From Chelydra serpentina (taxonomy: Eukaryota > Chordata > Testudines > Chelydridae), in assembly GCA_037349315.1 (NCBI GenBank), contig JBAIAC010000042.1, positions 5,766,001-5,830,000 of the forward strand: DNA of 64,000 nucleotides, read 5' to 3'. The position numbers were made by a program, and so were the translations under genes. This document shows, piece by piece, positions 22,520 through 34,800 of this stretch. A model generated the notes under the pieces. It was given only the letters and a program-made list of their open reading frames with translations. It was not told where the DNA came from and did not search any database. Each line of letters begins with the position of its first letter. Within the stretch, counting starts at the first letter, position 1.

Positions 22520-22630
22520 GTATGACCTCGTTTGTATGGTGTATGAGAGGTCGCGCTGTGCAGAGAACACCATTTTGTAGAGCTGGTCTGCTGCGGGGAC
22601 AGATACGTTCGGGGACCAGACGGAATGGCC
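22520..22630 (+). repeat. Direct repeat, copy 2
   Basis: Partner of 21611-21724, with scattered substitutions. See that entry. Confidence 0.7.
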
Positions 22631-22820
22631 CATGAATCTGGCCCATGGTCCCGCGGGTGAATCTGGCAGACACGCGGCTGTCCAAGTTACTAGTGGGGAT
22701 CTAAAGTGGGAACTTCAGCCCTGAAATCACAAGCCCCTACCCCTTGCCTTAAAGCAGTGACTCCTTTGAGCTGTCATTGGTGGGAGCCAAATTTAAGTGC
22801 AGTCACTTCCACAGCTTATA

Positions 22821-23221
22821 CACTGAGCCCTGTGTGCTGGGCTGTGAGGAGATCTTCACCTCGGAGAGATGTTACTGGGAGGTGGAGGTGAGGGATTGGT
22901 GGTTATTGGGCTGTGGGGGTGGGGGTTGGCCAGAGTGTTTGTGAGGAGAAAGGGATAGATCAGGTTTAACCTTGCAGAGGAGATCTGGGCTCTGCGGCAG
23001 TGCAAGGTTAAATATTTTGCTCTCACCTCCCCGGAGACCCACCTGCACCTGAGCAGGTACCCCAGTAACATCTGGTTTCTCTGAACTATGAGGGGAGGCA
23101 GGTGGCATTTTATGATTCTTATAGTGAGGCTCCGATCCTCACTTTGTCCCTGGCCTCTTTCACTGGGGAGAGAATCTGCCCTTGGCTCCGGGTGGGACCA
23201 GGATCCCAGCTCAGATTGTAG
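22821..23221 (+). pseudogene. Second SPRY relic
   Basis: Fragments CVLGCEEIFTSERCYWEVEV, LNYEGRQVAFYDSYSEAPIL and FTGERICPWLR appear in SPRY order in different frames, ending at a TAG near 23219-23221. There is no acceptor, PRY start or upstream TRIM exon. It is a remnant of another TRIM copy lost from the array. Confidence 0.75.
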
Positions 23222-23574
23222 GCGCGTAGGCATTGCTAGCTGCACTGGAACAAGTGCGGCCTAGCTCAAAAGGCTGCCTTGAGTTACTGCTGCATGCTCA
23301 CTGCGGTCATATTGACTGGAGCGAAGGTGGGGGCAGAGACGACCCGTGGCTGTCAATAGTGGGGAGACAGAGTGAGGGCAGCTGGCTTCAGCAGCGTTAC
23401 TGTGCATGCTCACTCAGTCTGTGTGAGCATGCTCAGTACAAGCCAAACAGGAAATTCGGCGGGGAGACACACAACCCCACATGCTCTCCCCCAACGCGTT
23501 GCCTCTGGGTGGGGGCATATCCCTTGGTTCTTAGCACTGCGCTATTCCACGCCACTCCTTCCCAACCCTCGCAG

Positions 23575-23956
23575 TAGGGTTGCCAACTTCGTAATATATA
23601 AAAACCGGACACACTGGCAGGAGTGCCGGAACTGCTCCTGCCCCACCCCTTCCTCCTGAGGCCACACCACCTGTTCACTCCTCTTTCCCCCTCACCTCCT
23701 TGCTCACTACTTCTCCCCCCTCCCCGTGTGGGTCGGGAGGGACTCGCCTGCAGAGCCGCGGCTGGGAGCTTCAGCTGCCTGATGCAGGTAGGAGGCAGTT
23801 TCGGCTGACTAGGGGCTGATGTGGGTGACGACTCGGCGCCTCCCCTGCCTACAGTAACTGGACTTCAGGTGTCCAGTCAGTAGATCTGACTGGACACAGT
23901 CAGGTCCCCTTTTTGGCTGGACTTTCCGGTCGAAAACCAGACACCTAGTCATCCTA
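23575..23956. mobile_element. hAT-type MITE (TAGGGTTGCCAACT family)
   Basis: The left end is TAGGGTTGCCAACT and the right end is ACACCTAGTCATCCTA. The 8-bp flanks CCTCGCAG and CCTCACCG agree at 6 positions. Confidence 0.6.
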
Positions 23957-24661
23957 CCTCACCGTGTATTTGGGGAAAACATTTTGGCCCTTTATGGTTA
24001 CGTGGCTGGAAGTGGAGTTGCACATGGAGAATTTTGCAGCAGGCCACTTCTGGCCGCACTCGTTGGGGGAGTCATGGATTTCCCCCCCCTCTCCCCCGCC
24101 CCGTGAACGAAGAAGATTACAAAATCCTGACATTAATGCCGCTGTGATTTCAGCGGAGGGAGCCGTGTCCCAGGGACGAAACACGCTGAAGGGCCTTTCG
24201 CTGGTGTCATTCCAACAGGAGAAGGCAGGGGTAGGCTCTCACGAGGCGATCGGGCAAGGAGTGGAACGAAGATATGAAATGCAGAGCTAGATTCTTATGC
24301 CATTCCTCTCTGGTTGGGCTGTTTTTCTTTTTCCAGTGAGAGGCTACCAGCAACTGAGCAGCTCCTAGCGGATCAGAGATTCATTCTTCGTTTCCTTGGG
24401 TGTGACCATTTCCACAAGGAAGTCCCAGGGAGGGTGCAGAGGTCTGACGGGGGCAGAGAGAACTCTCCATTTCATGGGGTTTACATCACAACCATGTCAC
24501 CAGTTCAGCTTCAGATGTATTTCTCCCATTACAATAAGATGCAGTGGATGGAACGCTGTATCCCCTTCCAGGTCCTGGAGCTATTATCTCCAGCCAGGAC
24601 CTGCTTCCCCACCGCAACTGCATTTCCCCTTCCAGGTGCAGTTACATCAATCCCCCTAGAG

Positions 24662-25067
24662 CAGTGGCTCTCAACCTTTCCAGACTACTGTCCTCTTTTC
24701 AAGAGTCTGATTTGTCCTGTATACACCCAACCCTACCACTTAGAAACATACAAAATCAGACATAAAAACACAAATGTGTCACAGCCACACTATTACAGAA
24801 AAAGTGCTGACATTCTAGTTTTTACAATATAATTATAAACTAAATCAATTGGAATATAAACTATTGTACTTACATTGCCGTGTATAGTCTATAGAGCAGT
24901 ATAAACAAGTCACTGTATGAAATTTTAGTTTGCTCTGACTTCGCTAGTGCTTTTTATGTAGCCTGTTGTAAAACTAGGCAAATATCTAGATGAGTTGATG
25001 TACCCCCTGGAAGAGCTCTGTGTACCCCCAGGGGTACACGTACCCCTGCCCTGATTGAGGACCACTG
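24662..25067. mobile_element. hAT-type MITE (CAGTGGCTCTCAACC)
   Basis: The ends CAGTGGCTCTCAACCTTT and TTGAGGACCACTG are inverted. The interior contains the paired 'taccccc' blocks typical of such non-autonomous hAT elements. It lies about 350 bp upstream of the gene C start codon. Confidence 0.7.
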
Positions 25068-25125
25068 GGCTAAAGTACCAGAGAGATGTATTCTGCTCCG
25101 TAGGACTGAACGGGGTTGTCCACCA

Positions 25126-25239
25126 TAGGGTGACCAGACAGCAAGTGTGAAAATTAGGACGGGGTGGGGGGTAATAGGAGCCTATATAAGACCCCAAAAT
25201 CGGGACTGTCCCTATAAAAAAGGACATCTGGTCACCCTA
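25126..25239. mobile_element. hAT-type MITE (TAGGGTGACCAGA family)
   Basis: The ends are TAGGGTGACCAGA and TCTGGTCACCCTA. They are bracketed by a perfect 8-bp duplication, GTCCACCA (25118-25125 and 25240-25247). This copy fixes the family as hAT-type. Further copies are at 25951, 27891, 45230, 46539 and 53893. Confidence 0.9.
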
Positions 25240-25374
25240 GTCCACCAGCACAATTCACACAGCTCCCAGCACACCAGGGTCACCAGAGCAGAGCCCGCAG
25301 GGGCTGGGAGTCTCAGCTACAGCTCAGCCAATGAGACGGCTCCAGGAAACGAAGCCTGCAGCTGGGCTGGACCA

Positions 25375-25390
25375 GAGAAGTGAAACTAAC
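25375..25390 (+). promoter_or_regulatory. IRF/ISRE-like site upstream of gene C
   Basis: GAGAAGTGAAACTAAC contains the IRF core AANNGAAA and closely resembles the PRDI-type interferon element. The equivalent position in gene D reads GGGAAATGAAACTAAT (53280-53295). Conservation between the paralogues suggests interferon control, as in many TRIM genes. The site may fall within the 5' UTR. Confidence 0.4.
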
Positions 25391-25421
25391 CTGGTCCCAC
25401 ACATCTGCAGTGCCGGGAGCC

Positions 25422-25829
25422 ATGGCCGCTGTGCAGAAACTGCAGGATGAAGCCACTTGTTCCATCTGCCTGGAGTATTTCAAAGCCCCGGTGTCTATCC
25501 ACTGCGGGCACAACTTCTGCCGGGCCTGCATCAGCCAGTGCTGGGGGGCGTCGGAGCCCAACTTCTCCTGCCCCCAGTGCAGGGAAACCGCCCAGCGGAA
25601 AAACTTCAGGCCCAACAGGGAGCTGGCGAACATGGTGGAGCTGGTGAAACAGCTGAAGTTACAAGCGGAGAAAGAGCCAGAGGGGGAGCGGGTGTGTGAG
25701 AAACACAAGGAGCCTCTGAAACTCTACTGTGAGGAGGATCAAAGCCCCATCTGCGTGGTGTGTGACAGGTCCAAGGCTCACCGAGACCACCCTGTGATTC
25801 CCATCGAGGAGGCTGCCCAGGAGTACAAG
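25422..25829 (+). CDS. Gene C exon 1: RING and B-box 2
   Basis: 136 codons, [20 protein letters not shown] through EEAAQEYK, then a gtagga donor. The RING is C3HC4 with the tryptophan after ISQC (W41) that usually contacts E2. No in-frame stop occurs. Confidence 0.92.
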
Positions 25830-28800
25830 GTAGGAGAACACCATCAACGATCTGAAACCCAGATGGCAGGAATTGGATAAAATCTCACCTTGGAATTACT
25901 CATCTGTGTTCTTTACTTTACAGGATTTATTTTTGGTCTACGGTGTCTGTTAGGGTGACCAGATGGCAAGTGTGAAAAAGCAGGGGGGGGGGGGTAATAT
26001 AGTCCTATGTAAGACAAAGCCCCTAATATCAGGACAGTCCCTATAAAATGGGGACATCTGGTCACCCTAGAGTATGTGAATTACACCTAAATCATGCTGC
26101 CTTTTGCCTGTTTAACAGCTCTCTTTGTAAACAGGTTCTGTAGGAGCAGGACAGATTTAAAAATGTATTAAAGCTAATGTTAAAAAATTACATAGTACAC
26201 AGGTTAAGAAAAGAGTGTGTACATTTGGGTATAGTACTTAGATTATCCACAAATACAGAGTTTGTTTTAAAAGTCATAAGATGCATATAGCACATAATCA
26301 GCAATAACCCAAATGTAGGTGAATAAATTTAACAATACAGTTTAGGTGTTATCATCCAAGTATTTGGGTACATCACTCATGAAAAGATATACAGAGAGTG
26401 GGTTGTGGAAAGCAAATATATCAATGAGTGAAGATTGTCCCTCAATAATTGAGAATTTGGGGTAGGCTGTCCATTAGAAAATATAACCATCAGGGAAGTA
26501 TTTCAGTCACTCCCAAGGAAACGAAGAATGAATCTCCCATCTGCTAGTAACTGCTCAGCTGCTGGTAACCTCTCACTAGAAAAAGAAAAATAGCCCAACC
26601 AGAGAGGAATTTATTCTGCCTCTGTCTGTGCCAGTCATTTCAGTCTTCAAAGAGTAATAACCCAATTCTTCCTTCCAAAACATCCTGGCCAATCATAAAC
26701 CAGCACAGTGAACTATTCAGAGCCTCTGGGTTACATGGATTATCCAGACCAGGTTTATAATATTGCTAACCAATAAAACAATCCAGTAAATTGTGAGATG
26801 CAAATCTGATTACGTTCAACAGCTCTAGGAAGTGGGTTTTCCTACAAACAGCACCAGCAACTCCTGTAGAGTTGAATACATTGTGTAAATTCTTTCTAAA
26901 GTCTGAATTGGATCCATAGGTTTTGTTTGTTTAAATTGTTTTCTGTGAAGAAGACACCCAGGATGCCTCTCCCAGCAGAACAGATCACATACCATGTTTC
27001 TTTGCTCAGGAACAAATCTGGACACAACTGCAGACCCTGAAGGAAGAGAGAGAAAAACTTCTCAGATACAGACAGGCTGAGGAGGAGAAAAGCCAGGAAT
27101 ACCTGGTAGGTGCCTGTTATGAATCTGTAGGTAGGTGGTGGTGGTGGGGAATAACAGGACTACTGTTTACTGATTAGGGGTGTCTCTGAAGGGCCCCCCC
27201 CCTCCATTTTCCCCTCTCTTCAGGATCCTTTAAGAACTCAAAGGCTTTCTCTGGTAAACGGTACCCCTAGTTTCATACCAGAACCAATTTACAACAAGCC
27301 AGAGTCCCAAACTAAAGTCCATTTCAACAACACAGAGAAAAAGTCCATACTTGACTGTAGAGAGAGAGAGAGAAGGGGGGTGAGTTAATATCTTTTATTG
27401 GACCAACTTCTGTTGGTGCAACGTACAAGCTTTTGAGAAGTTGGTCCACTAAACGATGTCACCTCACCTACCGTGTCTTTCGACTATCCTGACCAGCTAT
27501 GGAAGATATTTACCTCGAGCACTTTCTCTCACCCCCCCAGGGCTCTTCTTCTATTCTGGTCTGATCTCCCAAATGTTCCCCCTCACTGGAGCTCTGACAC
27601 CCACTCCCAAACACAGTTAGGGTTTCCTAGCGCCCTGAACCTCCTGCTCACTGGGCTTTACCCTCCTGGCTTCCTGGTGTCATGGTCCTGCTGACGCCTT
27701 CCTCTGTAGCTATGTCTACCCTGCCGCCTAGGTCAGCAAAACTTCTGTCACTCAGGGGGCTGAATATTCCACCCCCCTGGGCGACGTCAGTTACACCAAC
27801 ATGTTTACAGCGCTTCTCCCGCCGACATAGCTTATGCCGTTTGCGGGACTGCTTTTCTTATGCTGACAGGAGAGCATAGAGTGCTGTCTGTAGGATGACC
27901 AGATGTCCCGATTTTATAGGGAGAGTCCCGATATTTGGGGCTTTTTCTTATACAGGCTCCTATTACCCCCCATCTTCTGTCCCGATTGTTAACACTGTCT
28001 GGTCACCCTAGCTGTCCGTGTAGACATGGCCTTCCTCTTTGCACTAGCCATTCCCTAAGCACAGCCACCTCTATCTGCACTTTGTCAGTAATTGCCTGAT
28101 TCCCCTCAGGTGGGGCTTCTTCCAAAATCTGGATTGGCTTAGCCCAGTGGTCCCCAAACTTTTGAGGGTCGCGCCCCCCCTTATCCCTGTCCATGCCTGC
28201 CGGAAGTGGGACCATGGCTCCGGGTGTGGAGGGAGAGAGGATGCGGACGGGGTAAGGGGGCAGAGGCTGGGGCTGGAGCCACAGCCAGGGCCTGGGGGTG
28301 GGGCCAGGTGCAGGGCTGGGAGCTGGGGCCACGGCTGCGGGTGGGACTGGAGCAGAGCTGGGGGCAGGGAGGGGCTGGGTGGTGCTCCCTCCCTATCCCC
28401 CGTGGGGGCTGGCCTGGGCCCCGCTGTGCCCCCTGAAGGGTCCTCCGTGCCCCCCTAGGGGGGAGCGCCCCACAGTTTGGGGACCTCTGGCTTAGCCCCA
28501 CACTCTTCAGCTCATGGGGCAAGTGGCCCTGTTCCGGGTGTCTCTTGGGTTTGCACAGCTGCTCTGTTCTTCTCTTTCTTTTTGCATGCATGTTTGCAGC
28601 TGTGTGTGCATCACAGTTGCCCACTTTCACGTGGTAAATAAACATCCCGACTTTCACAATAAGCCAAAAATCAAGCTAATCCCATTTCAAAACAAGGCCA
28701 AAACAAGCCAGTCCCTAAGTACCCCAACACTCTATGTGACTAGATCCCTCCGGCGTGCAGTCTGGGACTGTGGTGGGCCTAATTTGTCTTTCTGCTGCCT

Positions 28801-31800
28801 CTTCATGTATCATCTGACCAATGGGCTCCAACAATCCAGATTCTTCCAAGAGCAGGTTTCAGAGCTACAAGGGCAGCGGCTTATTGGGACCCAATAACTG
28901 TGCACCCCTAACTCTCTCCCCCCCACTTGCCACTGCTTGCCAGTAGCTGATAAAAAAAAAGAAGCAACATGCTACAACAAGCAACAAGCCAAACAAGCAA
29001 CAAGCTACAAGCCAAAAACTAGCCAACAAGCAACTCACAAGCCAAACCAAGCCCAATGTCTGCGTTTTTTCCGTGGGATTGGCATGTCTGGTGTGTGTCT
29101 CTCTTTCGTCTCTGCGTGAGCATCGTGCTTCTCCTAAATTGTTTGTTTTAATCTATGCTGATTTTCACCCCTTCCTTCGGCTTCTGTCCCAATAAGCCGC
29201 TGCCCTTGTAGCTCTGAAATCTGCTCTTGGAAGAATCTGGATTGTTGGAGCCCATTGATCAGATGATACATGAAGAGGCAGCAGGAAGACATATTAGGGC
29301 CAACACAACATGAAAAGACATTCCGACCAAAGCGGGAAGCTCTAGGGGAAAACACTGATCTAGTGACATGGGGGGGCCAAGGGGGTCAAAAGGCCCTGTT
29401 CACATTTGACAAGTGGCAATGAAATTCTCCTGAATGCTCACGCCTGGCCACGGGGATCAATGGAAATATGTAAATTTTAAGGCTGTCAATAAATCACACT
29501 TAACTCAAGCGATTAATTTGTTTGGAGTTACCTCGATTAAAAAAATGAATCGCAGTTTTAATCGCACTGTTAAACAATAATAGCAATAATACCAATTTAC
29601 ATATATAATAAATATTTTTGGGATGTGTCCTACATTTTCAAATATATTGATTTCAATTACAATGTAGAATACAAAATGTACAGTGCTCACTTCATATTAT
29701 AATTTTTGATTACAAATATTTGCGCTGTAAAAAAGATAAAGAAATAGTATTTCAATTCACCTTATACAAGTATTGTAGTGCAATCTCTTTATCATGAAAG
29801 CGCAACTTACAAATGTAGAATTTTTTTTTACATAACTGCATTCAAATATAAAACAATGTAAAACTTTAGAGCCTACAAGTCCACTCAGTCCGACTTCTTG
29901 TTCAGCCAATCGCTAAGCCCAGGGCTACACTGGGGGGGGGGGGGGGTGTCGATCTACGATACGCAGCTTCAGCTACGTGAATAACGTAGCTGAAGTCGGC
30001 GTATCGTAATCGACTTACCTGGCTGTGAGGACGGCGGCGAGTCGATCACTGCCTCTCCCACGTCGACTCCGCTTCCGCCTTTTGATGAGGTGGATTTCCG
30101 GAGCCAACGGGGAGTGCTTTCGGGGATCGATTAATCGCGTCTAAACGAGACGCAAAAAATCGATCCCCGATAGATCAATTGCTACCCGCCAATCCGGCGG
30201 GTAGTGAAGACAAGCCCTAAGACAAACAGATTTGTTTATCTTTATGGGAGATAATGCTGCTTGCTTCTTATTTTGTAGCCAGCGTTGCAAGGTATTTACG
30301 TGTCAGATATGCTAAACATTCATATGCCCCTTCATGCTTCGACTTCTAGATTGCGCTATCTTTTGTTTATCTTTTTGTACAGTGCAAATATTTGTAATAA
30401 AAAATAACATTGTAAAGTGAGCCCTGTACACTTTGTATTCTGTGTTGTAATTGAAATTAATATATTTGAAAATGTAGGAAACATCCCAAAATATTTATAA
30501 TAAATTTAAATTGGTATTCGATTATTGTTTAACAGTGCGATTAAAACGGCAATTTTTTAAATCTCCCAATTAATTTTTTGAATCGTTTGACAGCCCTAGT
30601 TAATTTACGTCTGGTGCAAGGTACCCCACGACATGTCCCCTGCCCTACCTTTTCCTTATTTGCGTCTGTCCGTCACAGGAGAAGACCGGTGCTGAGAGAC
30701 AGAAAATCATGTCGGAAATTCTGCAATTGCGCCAGCTCCTGGAGGAACAAGAGCGACTCCTGCTGGCCCAATTGGGAGGCCTGGACAAGGAGATTGTGAA
30801 GATGCAGAATGATAATGGCACCAAACTCTCCGCGGAGATTTCCCGTCTCAGCGAGCTGATCAGTGAGATGGAGGGGAAGTGCCAGCAGCCCGCGAGTGAA
30901 TTCCTGCAGGTGAGAGCCCTGATTCTTGCCAGGCATTTGGGGAAGTGGTAGAGGATAAAACTCACGAGTCTTGGAGTACAAAATTCAAACCTCAGTATAG
31001 AACTCATAGTGTGCATTTTTTAAACAAATTCTCTATGTTGCTGTTAATGAATTTTCCTCCTCTTGTGAGTAGGGAACTGAGACCCAGAGAGATTAAGGGT
31101 ACGTTTGTGGTGCAAGCAGGGGTGTGACTGCAGCTCATGTAGACATGCCTGAGTCAGCTTTGATCTAGCTAGCTCCAATAACAATCGCCATGAAACCAGG
31201 GCAGTGCAGCTGGCGCCATGGACTGGCTGCTCAAGTACATACCCAGGGTCCCGGCAGGGGTGTATAATCGGTGCTGCTGCAGCACTTATTTTGGTTGGAG
31301 CTAGCTTGATCGAAGCTAGCTCAAGTACGGCTCCACATTCTGCAGTCGCACTTCGGATTGCAGTGTAGATGTACCTTAAGTGAGTGCAACTGTGTCTGTG
31401 CCCAAGAGCTGAATGGAGATTTCCTGCACCTCAGTCGAGTGCTTTGCCACAAAGCCAAACGTCCTCTCCTACAGACATCATTGCCCTCTGCTGGCTGGGT
31501 AAAGAACCCAGGAGAAGGGCTTAGAAGGCAGATATACTAACCACTACAACACCAACTCAGCAGCATTGGGATGGTGTGTAGCCAAATACCCAGCCCGGTG
31601 TGGCTACTTCATTCAAACACAGATCTGGGCATGATGATGATAATTATTAATTACTGTTCCAAAGTGATTGTGACAGGATAGTACAGTTAACTAAGCAGTT
31701 AGGTACAGAGGATATCCCTGAGATTACACTGTTAAATAGAATCATAGAAAGTAGGACTGGAGGAGACCTCGAGAGGTCATGTAGTCCTGTCTCCTGCATG

Positions 31801-34800
31801 GACAGGCATTTAGGCCATCCCTGACAGGTGTTTGTCTAAACTGTCCTTAAAAACCTCCAGTGACTGAGATTCCACAACCTCCCTACGTAATTTGTTCCAG
31901 AGCTTAACCACCCTGCCAGTTAGGAAGTTTTTCCTAATGTCCAACCTAAACCTCTCTTGCTGCAATTTAAGTCCATTTGCTTCCTGTCCTGTCCTCAGTA
32001 GTTAAGAACAATTTATCACCCTTCTCTTCATAACAATCTTTTACATACTTGAAGACGGTTATCATGTCCCCCGTCAGTCTTCTCTTCTCCAGACTAAACA
32101 AACCCAATTTTTTTCAATCTTCCCTCATAGGTCATGTTTTCTAGACCTTTAAACATTTTTGTTGCTCTTCTCTGGACTTTCTCCAATGTGTCCACCTCTT
32201 TCCTGAAGTGTGGTGTCCAGAACTGGGCACAGTACTCCAGTTGATGTCTAGTCAGCATGGAGCAGAGCAGAAGACTTACTTCTCGTGTCTTGCTTACAAC
32301 ACTCCTGCTAATACAGCCCAGAATGATGTTCGCTTTTTTTGCAACAGTGTTACACTGTTGACTCATATTTAGCTTGTGGTCCACTATGATCCCCATATCC
32401 CTTTCCACAGTTCTCCTTCCTAGGCAGTAATTTCCCATTTTGTATGTGTGCAACAGATTGTTCCTTCCTAAGTGGAGTACTTTGCATTTGTCCTTATTGA
32501 ATTTCATCCTATTTAATTCAGACCATTTCTCCAGTTTGTCAAGATCATTTTGAATTGAACCACTAGCCCCCACTCCCCCCCCGTCCTCCAAAGTGCTTGC
32601 AACCCCTCCCAGCTTGGTATCGTCCACAAACTTTATAAGTGTTCTCTTTCTGCCGTTGTCCAAATAATTTATGAAGATATTGAATAGAACTGGATTCAGG
32701 AGAGATTCCTGTGGGTCCCCACTTGATATGCCCTTCCAGCTCGATTATGAACCATTGATAACTACTCTCTGAGTACGGTTTTTCAGCCAGTTGTGCACGA
32801 ACCTTAGAGTAGGTTTGCTAGGCTCTATTGCTCTAGTTTATTTATGAGATAAATAAAAAAATAAATGGGCACCAAGATAATATATTAGCTCTGATTCATG
32901 TCACTGTGATACTGAGCTTCTTTTTTCTCTCTCTCTTCTAGGATATCAGAAGCACCTTAAGCAGGTATGTGGCTCCTCACTCCCTTTGATCTCGCACAAT
33001 GCTGGGAAAGGGCTTAAAAACATGCTGGGTAGAGTTGACTGGGAGCCAGGGGATGGATCACTTGATGATGACCTGTTCTGTTTATTCCCTCTGGGGCACC
33101 TGGCACTGGCCACTGTCGGAAGACAGGATATTGGGCTAGATCAGGGGTCGGCAACCTTTCAGAAGTAGTGTGCCGAGTCCTCATTTATTCTCTCTAATTT
33201 AAGGCTTCGCGTGCCAGTAATACATTTTAAGGCTCTGGGGTTCTGGCTGCCGGATCCTGCCAGCCGGGGTCTCAGCCCGCTGCCAGTCTGGGGTTCCCTT
33301 CACCCGGGCCAGCAGCGGGCGCTGAGTGGGGCCGGCGGTGGGACCCTGGCTGACAAGGGGCCAGCAGCCAGAAAAATTGGCTCACGTGCCATCTTCGGAG
33401 GTTGCTGATCCCTCGGCTAGATGGACCTTTGGTCTGACCCAGTGTGGTTGCTCTTATGTTCTTATGATTAAAAAACAAACAAACACTGGGAAAGGAATAC
33501 AAACATGGCAAAGTCATTTTTGTTCCACAAGCTTCGAAAAGCAGCGTTTCATTTTCCTGAATTCACCCATTTTGATTTATTTAATTAGGTTTCAAGAAAG
33601 TATTTTGCTTTTTTTCCAATTACAAAAAAAACATTGAAAACAAAAGATTGATGATACAGTTTTCAAAAGTGCCCAAGTGACTTAGGAGCCCGAGTAGCAC
33701 CAGACTTAGACTCCTGGGGCCTGGAACCTCAAAGGTATTTAGGCCCCTAACTCCCATTGATTTCAGTGGAAGATAGGCATGTAAATATGTTTGGCAGCCT
33801 GCGCCTAACCCTTTCCCCCCCTCAGTTGGAGGGAGTACTTGAACTGGGGGTTTCCAATATCCCAGGTGACTACTGTAATCTGGGCTAGAAGTTCGGAAGG
33901 AGTCTCTTCTCCCCCTAGCCATTTTGTGTAAGTTCTCCAATAGGCATGGGTGGCGCATATAAGAGGCCAGGGAAGGCTGAGCCTCCCGAAAAGGCCGGTC
34001 ATGCAGGGGGGAAATGCTGCGGATGCGGCACAGGTCACCCGTCTGGAAGTGCGCTGGCCAACCACTGCCTTTGGAGAACCAGAAGCAAAGCTCCATACAA
34101 GTGGAGTGGGGAGGGGTCCCCCCACTGGTGCCTGGATCGTGGACCTGCCTGCGCTCTGCCCCACCGGGCCTCGGCCTCTTCCCCGCTGGCCCTGCCCTCG
34201 CTCTGCCTCTTTCTGCGCCTGGTGTGTCTCTCCTCCCCCAAGGTCTCTCCCCACCCACCGCTTGCTCCTCTCTGCCCTCCCCGCCAGGTCACTTGCCTAA
34301 GGCAGGAAAAAGTGATAGGGCCATGGCAGAGCCAGGGCGGGCCTCGGGAGGAAGAGGCCAAATAGAGGCATGGTCTCGAGTGTGGGGCCATGGTCCAGCT
34401 GCCAGTGGCCCCTGCCCCACTTCTAGGGAGCTTCCGGTGGTCACCTGTGAGCCTCCCCAAGTGAAAGATTCACGTGCCACCTTTGCCAACAGGGACCAAT
34501 CCAGCAGAGGTGATGTCTGAGCGTGGTTACTGAATCGGGCCCCCAGTTAGTGGAGTACTTTGGGGCTTGGGCATCCGGATGCCTCGTGAGAAGCAAGAAC
34601 ATAGGCATCTACGAAAATGTCGGTGCTGAGCGAATTTAGGTTCCTGTAGGGTTTGGCAGCAGCTGGGGCAGGTGGATTGTGGCACCTAAAATCGGGACGT
34701 GGGCACCAAAATCTGGGATTTTGTTGCCCAAGTAACTTTGTGGAATTGGGCCTACCTGCCCTGAGTAGAGCAAGTTATCCGGCAGGCTGCTCGACTCCAC

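Noticed and set aside
25380..25421. In-frame ATG at 25380 as the start of gene C
   Set aside because: The 14 extra residues have no counterpart in gene D, and the ATG overlaps the conserved IRF-like motif. ATG 25422 gives the expected MAA...LQDE start.
28970..29045. CRISPR-like array in the 'caagcaacaagcc' repeats
   Set aside because: The units are short, degenerate and lack spacers, and the genome is eukaryotic.
33620..34520. Minus frame of 212 codons and plus frames of up to 168 codons
   Set aside because: They fall in a GC-rich repeat-like part of gene C intron 4, overlap one another in several frames, and contain no recognisable domain.
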